From Rhynochetos jubatus (Eukaryota; Chordata; Aves; Eurypygiformes; Rhynochetidae), in contig CM050651.1 of assembly GCA_027574665.1 (NCBI GenBank), positions 1,675,501-1,739,500 on the forward strand: a DNA stretch of 64,000 nt. Direction: 5' to 3'. The notes beneath the pieces were generated by a model. It saw only the letters and a list, made by a program, of their open reading frames with translations. It searched no databases and was not told where the DNA came from. This document shows positions 13,405 to 25,900 of this stretch, in pieces (the first letter of the stretch is position 1; each line of letters begins with the position of its first letter). Position numbers and translations under genes: made by a program.

Positions 13405-16400
13405 AAACAATTAATTAGCTGCTTTTTAGTCTACAGGACAATACATCCCTTTCAGCCCAGCCTGAATAATATTTCAAAGATGACAATTTACAAACCTTCT
13501 CTCTTGCCTTCTGGCACATTTCAATATAACATCATGTGCTTTTTCCCTGCTTCTCTATCTTATTTTAACCTTTTGCCACCTTTGGATGTTGATTTGTGCT
13601 TTGATAACTGGGTTTGGAGTATTATTCATTTAGTAAGTGATACAAGGTGGGAGGGAGGGAATAAATATAGACTTTCTCAAGGAAATCCTTGTTAGACTTT
13701 CTGACATGTTGCCCATTTGTTACTTGTCAGTCTTACTGTATTAAATTTTCACTTTTTTGCTCATGAAAGACAATGGTATTACTTGCAGAATAAAGGGTCT
13801 GTTTGTGAGAAAATGCATGATCAAGCCATCCATTTAAAAATTATCTTGAAACTCTTGGCAAAAAGTTTGAGTGATTCTGGCAGGCCGGATAACACAGTAT
13901 AAAGGCGGATAAAGAGGTAGACAGAAAAACTTGTATGCATTAAGCAGGTGTTACAAATAGGAATTTTTAATGAAATCATTCATAAATGACAGGGTCAGAT
14001 ACGGGGAACTGAAGTTCAGGCTTCTGGTAAAATTGGTCCACAATATGAAAAATCTTTCATCTTTAGGATCACTTGGATTAAAAAAGCACCTGAGGAAGGA
14101 ATGTTAAAATATGAATTTACATTAATCCCTGCAGAATCTCACTGAAGTAGAGAATGAGCTCTGCAACACTCAGGATGGGAACCTGCAGTAAGGGAATGCA
14201 TGGGTGCATGTTCTAAGGGTTATTTGTTACCAGATGTTAGGGATAAAAAATGGATAATAAAAGTTTTAAGGTAAAAAAGATTAATTCTGAGGGAGTGATC
14301 GATAGCTTCACTCTTCTAGTTTAGTAAGTTTGACTCATTTTTCAGAAGAGTCTACATCTCTGCACAACACTCACAAAAAATGATAGTGGTAATTTATATC
14401 ATATTGTGCTCTGCAGTAGGTCCATATCACTTAATGTCATTTGAATTGCATAGCCAGAGACAACATTTGAAGCTTCAAGAGATGAGAAGAAATCCCTTTT
14501 AAATGAAAATTGAAGAGAAATGCCTACTGTAAGATTGCATGTTATTTTGTTCACCTGAAAATATCATACTTTTTGAATAGAATCTGACATTCCATTCAGT
14601 GTTATTAGTAAATATGGAAGTTGGAATGAGCTGGGCTTGCATGATTTGCTTAGGAATGAGGTGGTACCTAAACTTTTGAATGCCTACAATATGAAAAAAA
14701 ACCCTAACTACTGAGTTCCTTTTTGATTCTTTTCCAGTGTGATCTTTTCTAACATTTTATTTCCATTATTGCTTATTGAGCTGAAGTAGGATGGCACAGA
14801 TCCGTAATTAAAAAATGCCTGTATCCATCTGCCTAGTGACTATTATGCTTTGTTGTCTTTATATCTACATGTTGTGTTGGCTGTGAACAGCCAAGCAGAA
14901 GGACTTCCCAGTCAGGTTCCCAATCCTAACGTTTTGTCATCTTTATGTCTTGTAGAGTTCTGAAGCCTCTGAAGTGGTAATCCTGGAGCGCTGCTGTGTT
15001 GTGGAGTTCAGGAGTAAAACAGATGTTTCAATAGTTCTCAGTAAGTAAGACACAGCTCAGTATGTTCAGTGTGAATTTTATTTCTGTCAGCAAAAATGAC
15101 AACAGCAGAAAAAAACACCCAGTCATTGAAACTTTGGTAAAAACTTAGCCGAATCTGTTAGATGTGTACGTGTAAATACTGCTTGTTTCTGAATTCATGC
15201 CTAAAAGAAAATGCTAAATGCCATTGTTTTACTTTTTCTAAAATCAAATGAAAGTCTTGTGTCATTTTCTTCCTCAGACACTAAAAGAAGTTTGATGGTT
15301 TGTTAGGTATTATGTGCAGTATGGGTTTTACAATATGCATAGCCTATTGGTTTTATTCTTGAATGATTAATCATTGCCAGCCTCCATAGTAAATGAAGGG
15401 GTTTCCTGGTTTTCTCACCTCTTATCAACTCTTCATTAATAAAATTGTTTAAAACTGTAGGGAAAACAATCAGTTATTTCATAGAAATCAGAATCATTAT
15501 TTTATTGGAAAGATTTTATTTGAAGAAAATGCTGACACAGAGTTTTCTGTGCCAGAACAACTCAAAATACCTGCTCTGTTAGATATTTTTTATTATGTGG
15601 ATTCTTTCTGATACCACTGCAGAGTTTTGAAGTCCTTAGATCAATTTGCCACTTCCTATTAGCTGTAATGGTCTAAGAGCAGTTGTGGTAGGCTAGTAAA
15701 TCTAGCTACAGGTGATAAAGGTTAGACTGCATCTGTGCGCTTGATGGTCAGCTTGATGTTTAGTAGAAGTTTGTACCTTTTTTTATACTCTCTAAAATCT
15801 CTAGTCCACTTCAAGGAAAATGTTGCATTAATTATGCTAGCTTTTGTCCTCATCTGCTGAAGTGTATCTTAGTGATATTTTTGGTCACATTTGAGAACGC
15901 GGTGACTTAAAATGTATTAATTGTGGGTTTTAATCTTTTCTAGGGAGTAACTCAAATCTTGCATCTGTAGTAGGAGAATTAAATCTTACATCTTGGGCCT
16001 GATGTTGAGGCATTGCATCAAAGAGGACTTCCTTCTGGATTTGGAAGCATTGCTTTGCCTAACTATAACACCTGAATGGTTACCACTGCCTCTCAAATTG
16101 AGACTTTTCTATTATGCCCTTATTGATTCCAATTTACTGATTGCAATTATCATCTTCATGATGTGGAGGTGTTACAGGTTGGGTATAAATACAGTCATGT
16201 TGGGTCCCTTCTGGTATGTCTTTTACAGTGCTTGAACCTAATGCTGCTGAACTGAACCAAGAGTACAGTTGTAATTGCTGACAGGATTCTTTCAATTAGC
16301 TTTGAAATCTGCAAATGGGACAGTTTCTCTTGCAGTGAGACTGTCAGATTTTAAGTGCAAAAGCTGAGGAAGTAGACAAGAATGAGTACTGAGTAAGCAC

Positions 16401-16527
16401 TTCAGACTGCCTATGCAGAAAAAGACTGCATATGTGTGGAGGAAGAGACATACTTGCATAGTTAGGAACAGAAATTACTGCCTGAGACTCTCACAAAATG
16501 AGGGACTTAGACCACTTAAAAGATGAC

Positions 16528-17180
16528 TGTCACAGCTATTAGAAGGAAAAGTGATTTTAATATGAATTTGGGAAAAGCACGACTTAAAAGGATTCAGTGG
16601 CAAGGTCCACTCTATTACTTATTCAACATAGGAAAAGCATACAAAAGTGAAATGAAATTAACACTGTGTTTTAATGATTTATGCATGGATTGGGGGAAAC
16701 TGGGTCAGAATTGGGTTGGTGTGATTATATAGGGTTTAGGGAAAGAAAATGAGGGAGACCCTTCTCTTGGGTCACGAGATTCTGAGTGGTCCCCCTTGCT
16801 TTCTAAACTCCTCCTCAGAGAAGAGTCTAGGTGTGGCTGAATCCACTCCTAGTCCTGAACTTGACCAATGGTTTATGTCTAAGGGATTAGATATATGGAT
16901 CACAGTGTGGTGATTTAACACGAGTGTGGGTCTTGTATAATGTTGGAATAGCAGCAGTATGAAGTTCATTTATGCTATTAGGATAAATCACAAAATTAGA
17001 GTATATAATTTTCTAGCAAAATTTAACTGGCCTAACAACTTGATCAAAGACTTAACAAAGTTCTAAAAATAAAATTTCATCTATGCACACACAGAGATTA
17101 GATACAGATATGTATACAAAGGTATATACCTGATAGAATTTCCCCTTGAATTCAGTGAAAATATTTACATCTGACACCTT
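16528..17180. repeat. possible LTR-derived or other old interspersed repeat
   Basis: The block starts with TGTCACAGC at 16528. It contains a tail of phrases that feel like avian LTR material to me (around 'gggtcacgagattctgagtggtccccc' at 16770-16796), plus a TATATA-bearing AT-rich part near 17000. I could not find a matching CA end with a target duplication, and I cannot name the family. Treat this as a weak candidate. Confidence 0.25.
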
Positions 17181-19121
17181 TGCATCTGTCAGTGGGCAAA
17201 TAGTTGACTTCAAGCATTAGCAAATTTCTACTCTGGCCACTGTTCATGTTGGTAATTACTGGAGTGCTTGTACCAACTTTCCCAAGTTTCAATGTGTCTC
17301 GGGGTTATCAGGGAATGATTAGTTATTCCATTCTTAATCCTCACCATGGCCAGGTGGTTGAATTCCTGGTATGCGCTGTGGTCAGGCAACTGAATTCCCA
17401 GTACAGTTAGTGCCGTTCTCTACCTGAACAATGCAAGAGTGCTTGGTATGGTCAAGGGGCCAAACACCAGGTGCCAAACACCGCACAGTGGCCAAGGCTT
17501 GACAGAAATTTTTTAGGCTGCAGAGTGGTCCAGGAGCTGGGGGGTGTGTGTATTAGAAATGCACCACCACAGAGCCAGACTTTCTAAAACAAAGTTCGAA
17601 GATCAGTAGTATGGTTAGAGGTTAAGGGTGGCATTCTGAGCTGCCTCTAAAAATATACTCAAGTAGAAAAGAAGCATGCAGAGCCAACAAATGATGATGA
17701 GTGCCTGGGGTGCAACCTACGAAATACAACATAAGATAGAGGAAGAGACAGACAGGTAGAGGAGAAATGGATTTCGGACTTGGCAATTTTCCTGTGCTGG
17801 AGAACAAGGACAATGGCTGATGCTTTGTTGGATGGAAAAAGAAAGGCAAGACTATTATGAGGTATTAGAATAAAACTGAAGACAAATGAAGATGATATAT
17901 TGTGTACTGACTGAGGATAAAATACTAAAAGAAGTGAAATAATAATCCATGTACTGTAGGAGAGTACAAAATTCGGAAGACAAGAGAGTGGAGAAAAACA
18001 AAACTCGGAAACTAAGAGAGATCTTTGTCAGTGGGAGCTTTGATCATGAAAAACTAGCTGCATTGTCACAAGAATATATCCATTGGCCATTGGCAGCCAA
18101 AAAAAGCTCTAAAATATGTATCTGAGACTTTAAAGGATTCAGGTGGATACAGATAGGAGGATAGATACCTGCTCATGATGTCAAATTCCTTGTCGAACAG
18201 ACAGAAGAGATCTTTGCCAGAATGCAGCAGGAGCTCCAGGGAAGGAGGTGGAGTTGATCTGTGAGATTTAACTTGTGGTGTGCCTGGGAAGGGGCGTCTT
18301 CTTCCTCTTGCAGGCTGCAAGAAGAAGAAAATTAGCTGGGGGTTCAACTTGGAACCATGAAGGGGGGCTTTGGACTGAGCTTTTGACCGATTGTCTCCAT
18401 CTTTCTTCTCTGAGGGGTGGGCTGAATCCTAGGAGATGTAAGGGTGTGGAGACTAACTGGGTTATCTAAGAAGAGAAAGTAATAAAGGTAAGTGGAGTAA
18501 AGATGGAGGGAAAAAGGTTTATTTTTATGCCACATCTACTGATACTGTGGAGCTGATCATTGCCTCAGGGTGGCGTGTGCACTGAAACATAGGCAGCGTA
18601 CAGAAGAGTTTAGGCAGTTGCAGCGGATAATCCTGTCAGCACTTCAAGTGTGGTGCTACCAAAGCAGCCTAGCTCAAAAGCAGACCGTGAAAGCTAACAG
18701 AAGGAATTGTTAGATGAACTATCTCTCTGTATGTGGATGGCTGCTTTCATGCCCTCATAACATGAACTAGTTGCTATTAGCAGAACAGGTCAGATGGTGG
18801 TGTGAGATGGATCTGATTGAATGTGGCAGTTCAGGTGACTGTGAATCATTCCTGAAATCCCAGAAGGTGTGATAAAGAGAGCATTTCAACTCTTTTATCC
18901 AAAAAGATCTTAAACCTGGAAACTGCTGCTGTGCACTGAAATGGTTGAGCAGTGCTGCAGTAACTGCTTCACCTTGGATTCTCCTCATGAATAACCACCA
19001 TGTTTGTGCCATCTAAGCAGGCATCGTAACCTCACCACACACAGAAATACATAATTGTAGCTATTTAGAGAATACCTATGTCTCTGCTGGGCCTTGGAAG
19101 CCCTGTTAAAGGAGGTTACTC

Positions 19122-19600
19122 TGCTGGGTTTATGTGCCCAGGTGCTGTCAGTGTGGGCTGCAGCGGTGGCCTCTGTGAAGAACGGCCAGGGCTGCCACAT
19201 GCTGGAGTTGGCCAGCACCAAGCAGCCCACTGCAGGGCATAGCTCAGCCCCTCGGGGAAAGCATCGTTCAGAAAGGATAAAACACTGCCCATCAGTGAGA
19301 GGAAAAAGCATGAGAAACAGCCCTTCGAGCAGCAGAGTGAGAGCAGATGGAGGGGAGGTGGTGCTCCAAGCGCCAGAGCAGGGCTTCCCCTGCAGCTCCT
19401 GGAGAGACCCCAGTGGAGCAGGTATTTCCCTGCAGCCTGTGGAGAGACCATGCTGCAGCCAGGTGTAAAGTGTGAGGAGGAAGGGATGGCAGAGGGGAGC
19501 TGTTAAGGGCTGACCCCAGCCCTCAAACCTCCATGCTGCTTGGGGTGCGGGGGAAGGTAGGAGGCAGGAGTGAAGTTGAACCTGGGGAAAAAAAAGGGAG
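19122..19600 (+). mobile_element. decayed LTR, same family as the LTR at 21842-22899
   Basis: The GC-rich block aligns by eye in the same orientation and order to the LTR 2.7 kb downstream. Shared points are the opening (TGGGTTTATGTG against TTGGTTTTGTGTG), the 'ggtggcctctgtgaag' block, the 'gaggtggtgctccaagcgcc' block, the 'cctgcagcctgtggagagacc' block, and the 'ggagtgaagttgaacctggg' block. The R/U5-like 3' third present downstream, with its AATAAA, is missing here, and there are internal gaps. Open frames of 111 and 124 codons in this block come from the GC-rich repeat and are not genes. Exact ends are uncertain. Confidence 0.65.
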
Positions 19601-21841
19601 GGGAGAGGAGAGAGGAGTAGCCTTTGGGCAGGTGGCTGGCAGCTGTCTAAGGTAAGGCACCAGGGTTAATTTGCATCAGACGTTTTTCTTTGTTTTGTGC
19701 ACTTCCAGATGTGTCACTCTTTGAGCAGAAAATGCAAAAATATAGGCAACCAGGAATAAAATGTTGTGTTAATGCTGGTAGTTGCTGGTCGCTGTTACTT
19801 ATCTCTGGAATATGGCAATTAGAGCTGTGTGGCTAGATGTTTGAGTCTGTCCCAAGAGAAATATGAAGTTGTCCACTGTGGTGTATAAACCATTGTGTGG
19901 GTGGGAGCAGAGAACCTGTCTGCCTCCTTTACTCCACGTGATGTTGTACAACACAAAATAGGGAATGAACCCGACAGATACAGGCACAATTAAATGAAAT
20001 CAGATGTGAGAGACAACGTTCAAGGCCTGTCTTCTTTTGACCTGTGAATCTCTTCTGTTTTTCAGAATAAAAGATTCCTTTAAGGTGGTATTAATTGCAT
20101 TACTGTGTGTGGTCCCTTAGTGAGAACTAGGGAGGTAAGAAGTCTACCATCCTGGTAGGGCTGGTGAGGTGTGAGGAAGAAAGGGAGGAACAGCGGAAGA
20201 TGACAGAGCTTTTGATGCAAGGTCATGGTCATCTAAAACATATTGCAGTGTATCAGGCAAAAAATAGGCCTGCATCTAGGAATGCCCTTAAGATGGCAAG
20301 TGTTCCCTTTTGTAGTATGTAAGCCACTTTGCTTGTAGCTTTTTGTTTCTTTCGATAGTAGTGGCTTGGAAAGGCAGGTCAGTACCACTCCCTGTTTAGA
20401 GATGGAATAGCTGAGCCATTTGCTAAGGTTACCCTTGCAGACCTAGGCAGAGAATCAAGATCTCTGAATCCTGCCTGTTTTAAGGTAGTCTGATGGTCCA
20501 GTCTGATGTGGTATATTCCTTTCAGCAAAAGCATCTGCTGCTTTGTAAAGGTCCCACTTAGTACTTTCGGTGGATGCTGCAGTATCTCTGTTCAGTGATC
20601 TTTAGATACCATTGTAGTATTTAAATATTTGTGTGGTCTGCCTTGCTTCCAGCATAGGTGTGGTGCTATTTAATGAAAGGGGAGAAGCAATGTGGCATGT
20701 GTGAAAGCCTGTAGGTATTAAAAGAAATGAAGTATTATATGATGGTTGTCAACCTGGGGTACCATGCTATATTAATTTAAAATACCTTAGGCTCTCTGTG
20801 AGTTTCTGTGGGGACTTAAATGGAGATGATAATGGTAACATATAAGTGTATTTCAGCATTGCAAAATAATAAAAAACCCCAAAACCTGAAGATAATTTTT
20901 TAATTAAATTCTTTATCTTTGATTGAAAATTTAACTTCCAAAGGAAGATTAACATAGCATCATGAGTAACCATGGGATGATTTCATCAGTACTAATTTGA
21001 ACATGAAATGCATCAGCATATAGAATTCAGTCAGCTTTGTGAATTAAAAGCCTCTGATGTCTGTATTAGAAATATCCTGTGGATATAATTTACGTATCAA
21101 AGCTTCCATTCTACTTTTGTTACAGCATATGGTGGTTAGCTGTGATGGTGCTTTATATTTTAGAGTGGCAGTGTCTCACTGATATTCTCAAACATTTTTC
21201 ACTGCTGAGGTAGCAACTGAGAATTACTTTTTGCTAGTGTGTGTGAAAAGAGAGAGACAGCTTTTAACCTTTTTGACCTCTCTTACTTTGCATATTGGCA
21301 TAAGAGGAAAAATAGTAATCCTGTAGAAGAGGAGAGGAGACTAGCTTATTATTTAAATCCTGCCAGTAATTTCTTTTTTATCCTGTTCAACATGGTTTTT
21401 TGCTTATAACTGTAATGAATGAAAATAAAACAAGCCATAGAGTATCAGTTTTCCTGTCACTTTTACGTCTTTAGTAAAGTAAAACAATAAAACATTCTTA
21501 AGAAGAAAAATGAAAGTTAATAACAAATTAAAAAGCTTTAAAACTAAAGTATTTTCCCCCTACCTTTAGAAATGTTTGGTTTATTTCATTATTTTATATT
21601 TTAAAAGCCTTTCCACTAAATTGCAGTTTTCTGAAAGACAAGGCTCCAATAAAGGCCTACACTTTTCTTGGTGACTCAGTTATTTCTGTCTTCACAGAAA
21701 CCCAGGTTCCTGTGTAACATATTACGATTAAAGTTACAATCAAGTACACTTTAAAAATTAAGAGGGACATTGTTAAGACATTTTTAACAAGATACTTGTT
21801 TTGATTTTGCAAGCAACTGAAATATCAAAGCATTTACAGAG
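19601..21841. other. non-coding stretch between two related LTRs
   Basis: No gag, pol or env-like frame and no primer-binding site is visible. The two flanking LTRs are therefore more likely separate insertions than the ends of one provirus. The sequence is AT-rich and otherwise featureless. Confidence 0.5.
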
Positions 21842-22899
21842 TGTATTGGTTTTGTGTGGCAAGGTTTTGGTAGCAGGGAGGAGGCTACAGTGGTGGCTTC
21901 TGTGAGAAGCTGCTAGAAGCTTCCCCCATGTCCGACAGAGCCAGTGCCAGCCGGCTCCAAAATGGACCTGCTGTTGGCCAAATCTGAGCCCATCAGTGAC
22001 AGTGGTAGCGTCTCTGGGATAACGTTTGAGAAGCGGGGGGAAAATGTGCAACAGTAATTGCAGCCAGAGGATTGAGAATATGTGAGGAACAGCTCTGCAG
22101 GCATCCAAGTCAGTGGAGAAGGAGGGGGAGGAGGTGCTCCGGCTCTGGAGCAGAGATTTCCCCTCAGCCCGTGGTGCAGACCATGGTGAGGCTGGCTGTG
22201 CCGCTGCAGCCATGGAGGGTCACGATGCAGCAGAGACCCACCTGCAGCCTGGGGAGGACCCCACGCCAGAGCAGAGGGATGCCCGAAGGAGGCTGGGACC
22301 ACACGGGAAGCCTGGGCTGGAGCAGGCTCCTGGCAGGAGCTGTGGCCCCGTGGAGAGAGGAGCCCAGGCTGGAGCAGGTTTGTTGGCAGGACTTGTGTCC
22401 TTGCGGGGGACACATGCTGGAGCAGTGTGGGAAGGACTCATGCTGGAGAAGTTTGTGGAGGACTGTCTGCTGTGGGAGGGACCCCATGCTGGAGCAGGGG
22501 GAGAGTGTGAGGAGCCCTCCTGTGAAGGAGAAGGAGTGACAGAAGCAACATGTGAGGGACTGACCACAGCTCCCATTCTCTCTGCCCCTGGGCTGGTTGT
22601 GGGGAGGAGGTAGAAAAACTGGGAGCAATGCTGAGCCCGGGAAGAAGGGAGGAGTGATGTTTTTAAGGTTTGGTTTTAGTTCTTATTGTTCTTCTCTGAT
22701 TTGATTGGTAATAAATTAAATTACTTTTCCCCAAGTCAAGTTTGTTTTGCCTGTGACAGTAATTGCTGAGTGATCTCCCTGTCTTTATATCCACCCACAA
22801 CCTTTTCACTGTATTTTCTTTCCCCTGACCAGTTGAAGAGATGAGTGACAGAGCAGCTTTGGTGGGCATCTGGCATCCAGCCAGGGTCAACCCACCACA
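21842..22899 (+). mobile_element. solo LTR of an avian endogenous retrovirus, sense to INPP4B
   Basis: The block begins TGTATTGG and ends CCACCACA, so it has the TG...CA ends of an LTR. It is flanked on both sides by CAGAG (21837-21841 and 22900-22904), a 5-bp target duplication. Five bp is typical of ERVL-type and some other retroviruses. Inside are a GC-rich first half, an imperfect repeat of about 50 bp carrying GCTGGAGCAG (22316-22498), and a polyadenylation signal AATAAA at 22710-22715. No internal retroviral genes adjoin it, so it is a solo LTR left by recombination. The frames of 118 to 166 codons inside it are by-products of its GC-rich composition. It lies 4.4 kb before the first coding exon of INPP4B in the same direction. 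Confidence 0.9.
22316..22498 (+). repeat. imperfect tandem repeat inside the LTR
   Basis: GCTGGAGCAG or a one-base variant recurs at about 22316, 22369, 22415, 22441 and 22488. Most spacings are 46 to 53 bases and one is 26. The intervening sequence also repeats loosely (GGACT, CCCCGTGG). This is a degenerate minisatellite within the LTR U3-like region. Confidence 0.75.
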
Positions 22900-22904
22900 C
22901 AGAG

Positions 22905-25900
22905 AAGAGAGGCAGTTTCTCTTGTTAAATTGAAAAACTTGGGAAATTTAGGTATTATTACAAAAATAATTGGAAAAACCCCAGTTATTTGAGGATGATA
23001 GAACTAACACCAAAATCACTTCTGACTTCAGATAGTTGTTTTAGTATAAGAAATACTTTCCAGTGCCACTGGGGATATCTCAGCTTCTCTTTGTGCTGTT
23101 TCCTTAGTTGACAACAGTCCTGTTTGAGTAGGGAGGTTGAATTCTTTGTGAGCTGCAGAAGTCCTATGGGACCGTAACTTTCTGTGCTAGCTTCTGTGGG
23201 AGAGTCTTGTTGAGAGCGCATTTCAGTAAAAGAGCTGTTGGTGAACAGAGTCCTGATCAGAAAAAGCTTTATTAAGACATATTTGCTTTCCACTATCCAC
23301 TTTTGCCTCCTGTTGAGACCCAGGTACAGAAATAAGGAAAAGAAGTAAGGTGGGCAGAGCTGCTGGAAGGGCTGCTAAGCACCTGCTAGTGAGGTGTCTC
23401 TGCTTAAGCAGAAGCCTGAAGCAGTGTAGCCACCGGACCACATTAACTTTCGGTAATGTCAGCGTGAGTCTATTCCTGCCCCCTTTGTGTGTCAAGAGTT
23501 TGAACACAGTTATATCCTGTGGAAGTTGGGCAGTTGCTCGACTACAAAAGCTTTTGGCCACGTGGATGTGAGTTCATGTAGCTGTGACCCTTAATGTATT
23601 TTCAGCTGGAGAGTTCAAAACCGAACTAACAGTGTAGAGCAATGAGAAGAAACACTTTGATAGTGGGTTATTTATTGCATTGCAGACTAGTGTTTAATGG
23701 CAAATATGAGGAGTATGTCTAACTTCACACATTTTTAAATTTGTTCCTGTGGTAATACGAGTAGTATGGCAGCACTCCTGCTTTTAAACACTGCTAGGTT
23801 CCAGGAACAAATGAGATGCCTTGGGGAAAGCTGAGGACAAAGGTAGTTAGTGATTTCAATTAGATATATACTATTGTCAGGATAAACACTATCAGGTAAC
23901 TGTGGGTTACATCAGTATACCAGGATCTTTCCCTTTCTGTTTTTTGAGTTTATGCAAGCTATCAAAAGGTCCGTGTTGGTTCTTGTAGCTATGCGGACCT
24001 TCTTCAGTTCAAGAAGAAAAAGAAATAGAAATATATACAATTTTGCTTTGATTGTAGGGCTAATAAATTGAATGCATTTTTGCCAAGAAAATCTTTGTGT
24101 TTAAATGTGTGAATGTCTCCCTGGGTTTATGCCACTGAACTTTGAAACCCCACCAGGGATGTCCAGCACTAAGATGGAAATTACTCTTCTGCTATTGCAT
24201 ATTCCCAAATAGATAGAAAATTTTCCTAGAATTTTAAGTTCTTAAATCTTACATGTCCTCTTATTCAAAAACTATCTCACAAATGTAAAACTAAGAGTGT
24301 GTACCAAATAAAGAATTGGTCTTGTTGCAGTCAATAGTAAATCTTCTACAGTAACTCCTTAACTGTAAAGTGATTTTGTCCACCAATTAAATGCTCCTAT
24401 GTTTAGGATGTTTCAATGCAAATACAATTCTGCTGATATGTCTGCCACTAATTTGTGGCATTCATTACACTTGGGGCCTGTTAGATGAAATGAGTCAGTC
24501 TGAAAATAAAACTGTTTGGTCTCCCTACCGAAACTTGAAATTAAGTGTCTGAGCTTGTAGGATTGACTGTATGCAGCTGGTTTAAAATAATAGTCAACAT
24601 GACAGTCTAGGAGAGAGGAGCAAAGAGATGATGATCTTTATTATAGAAATAAACCTGTGTGCTCCTTTATTGCAAGAGACGTTTTTGCCAATATGTATTT
24701 TGGACATGTTCTGGTACGTGAACTTGTAGTACATGAACATTAGATGCATTGAAACAGTGTGGGAAATATATAACCTGCCAACTGTTGGATCTTACATTTG
24801 CGATAACAAATATTTTTCAGGTATTTTCATGTGCTTTTCAGAATTTAACTTGGCTGTCAGTATTCCAGAGAGCTAAATATACCAGACTGTAGTGTTTTGA
24901 AGTGTTAGTTTAGAACGAATTTCCAGATCTCAAAACTGGCACCTGTTAGATGAGAATACAGTGAATTATGCCCACTCCTACTGCTTTCACTATCCATTTC
25001 TGGTTCCATGCATATTAAGGGTGATTCAGTATGCCTTTTCTGCTTGGCAGTCTGATTTCCACAACTAAGAGGTAAATATAAATAGCGTGATTTCAATTGC
25101 AAAACATCGATTTCCTCCCAAAGCAGTTGTTTTTTATCTAGCTAGCAGTAGGATATTTGAAGATCACTGTTCCTACTTACATTTTAAAATAAAGAGCAAA
25201 AAGAAAAGAACACCTTGATATATTTGTATTTTGATTCTTAAGTGTTGGCTTGTTTGTCAGACAGTCTTTCCTTAGCTAAGGTATCTTGGATATCCAAACT
25301 GATTTTATTAAAATTGTCTGTGCTTTTAAAGGCTGAAAGGTAGAAGCAGGTAATTTGTATAGCTATAATTTTTTTTTTTCTTTTTAGTTGGAGTTACTGA
25401 TGGTTAATTTTGGTCTTGATGCTAGGTTGACTGTACACCTTGTTTTTTCCTTTCCTTTTTCCACTGGTAGCTACAAAATAATATGAAATAAAAGCAAACT
25501 TCTGAATAATTGAGGTCAGTGACAGAAGGGAGTAGACCACTGTGCTGTTGCAGATTGTGCCAGAGCAGCAGGAAAGTTATCAGCTCTTCTAATTACAAGT
25601 CTTTTTGAAGGTTCCTGCCCTCATGGCTCAGATGCAGAAACAGATCACACAGGAGCTTACAGATGAAACTTCTGTGTCTCTAAATGAATCTTTGATGAAC
25701 AGTAAAGCTCAGCTTGTTCAAGTTTGGTCACTGAAGTATGTGTTTTGTGTGTAAACTGGGATCTGATCTGTATCTGCAGCTCCCTGAGATTGTGAACATT
25801 GTCCCAGGAACTGAATACCTTGCTTTCTGACTGAGCCAGGGCAAGAGTTTGAATCCATACTAGCGCTTCTTAAATTGCCTGTGAAGCCAGAAAGATGTTC

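Larger units (their letters stand above)
13133..19121. other. non-coding stretch
   Basis: I recognise no gene. A pyrimidine tract of about 40 bases, almost all T and C, lies at 13364-13404. The part from about 16.5 to 17.2 kb has an LTR-like look and is listed separately. The remaining sequence is AT-rich, with only chance frames. Confidence 0.5.

Noticed and set aside
19094-19468. 124-codon frame
   Set aside because: It lies in the decayed LTR block at 19122-19600 and is repeat sequence.
22113-22613. 166-codon frame, and overlapping frames on both strands
   Set aside because: They fall wholly inside the GC-rich LTR. Long frames in several phases and both strands at once point to base composition, not a gene.
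19122-22899. one complete provirus with two LTRs
   Set aside because: The intervening 2.2 kb has no retroviral genes, and the downstream LTR has its own flanking CAGAG duplication.
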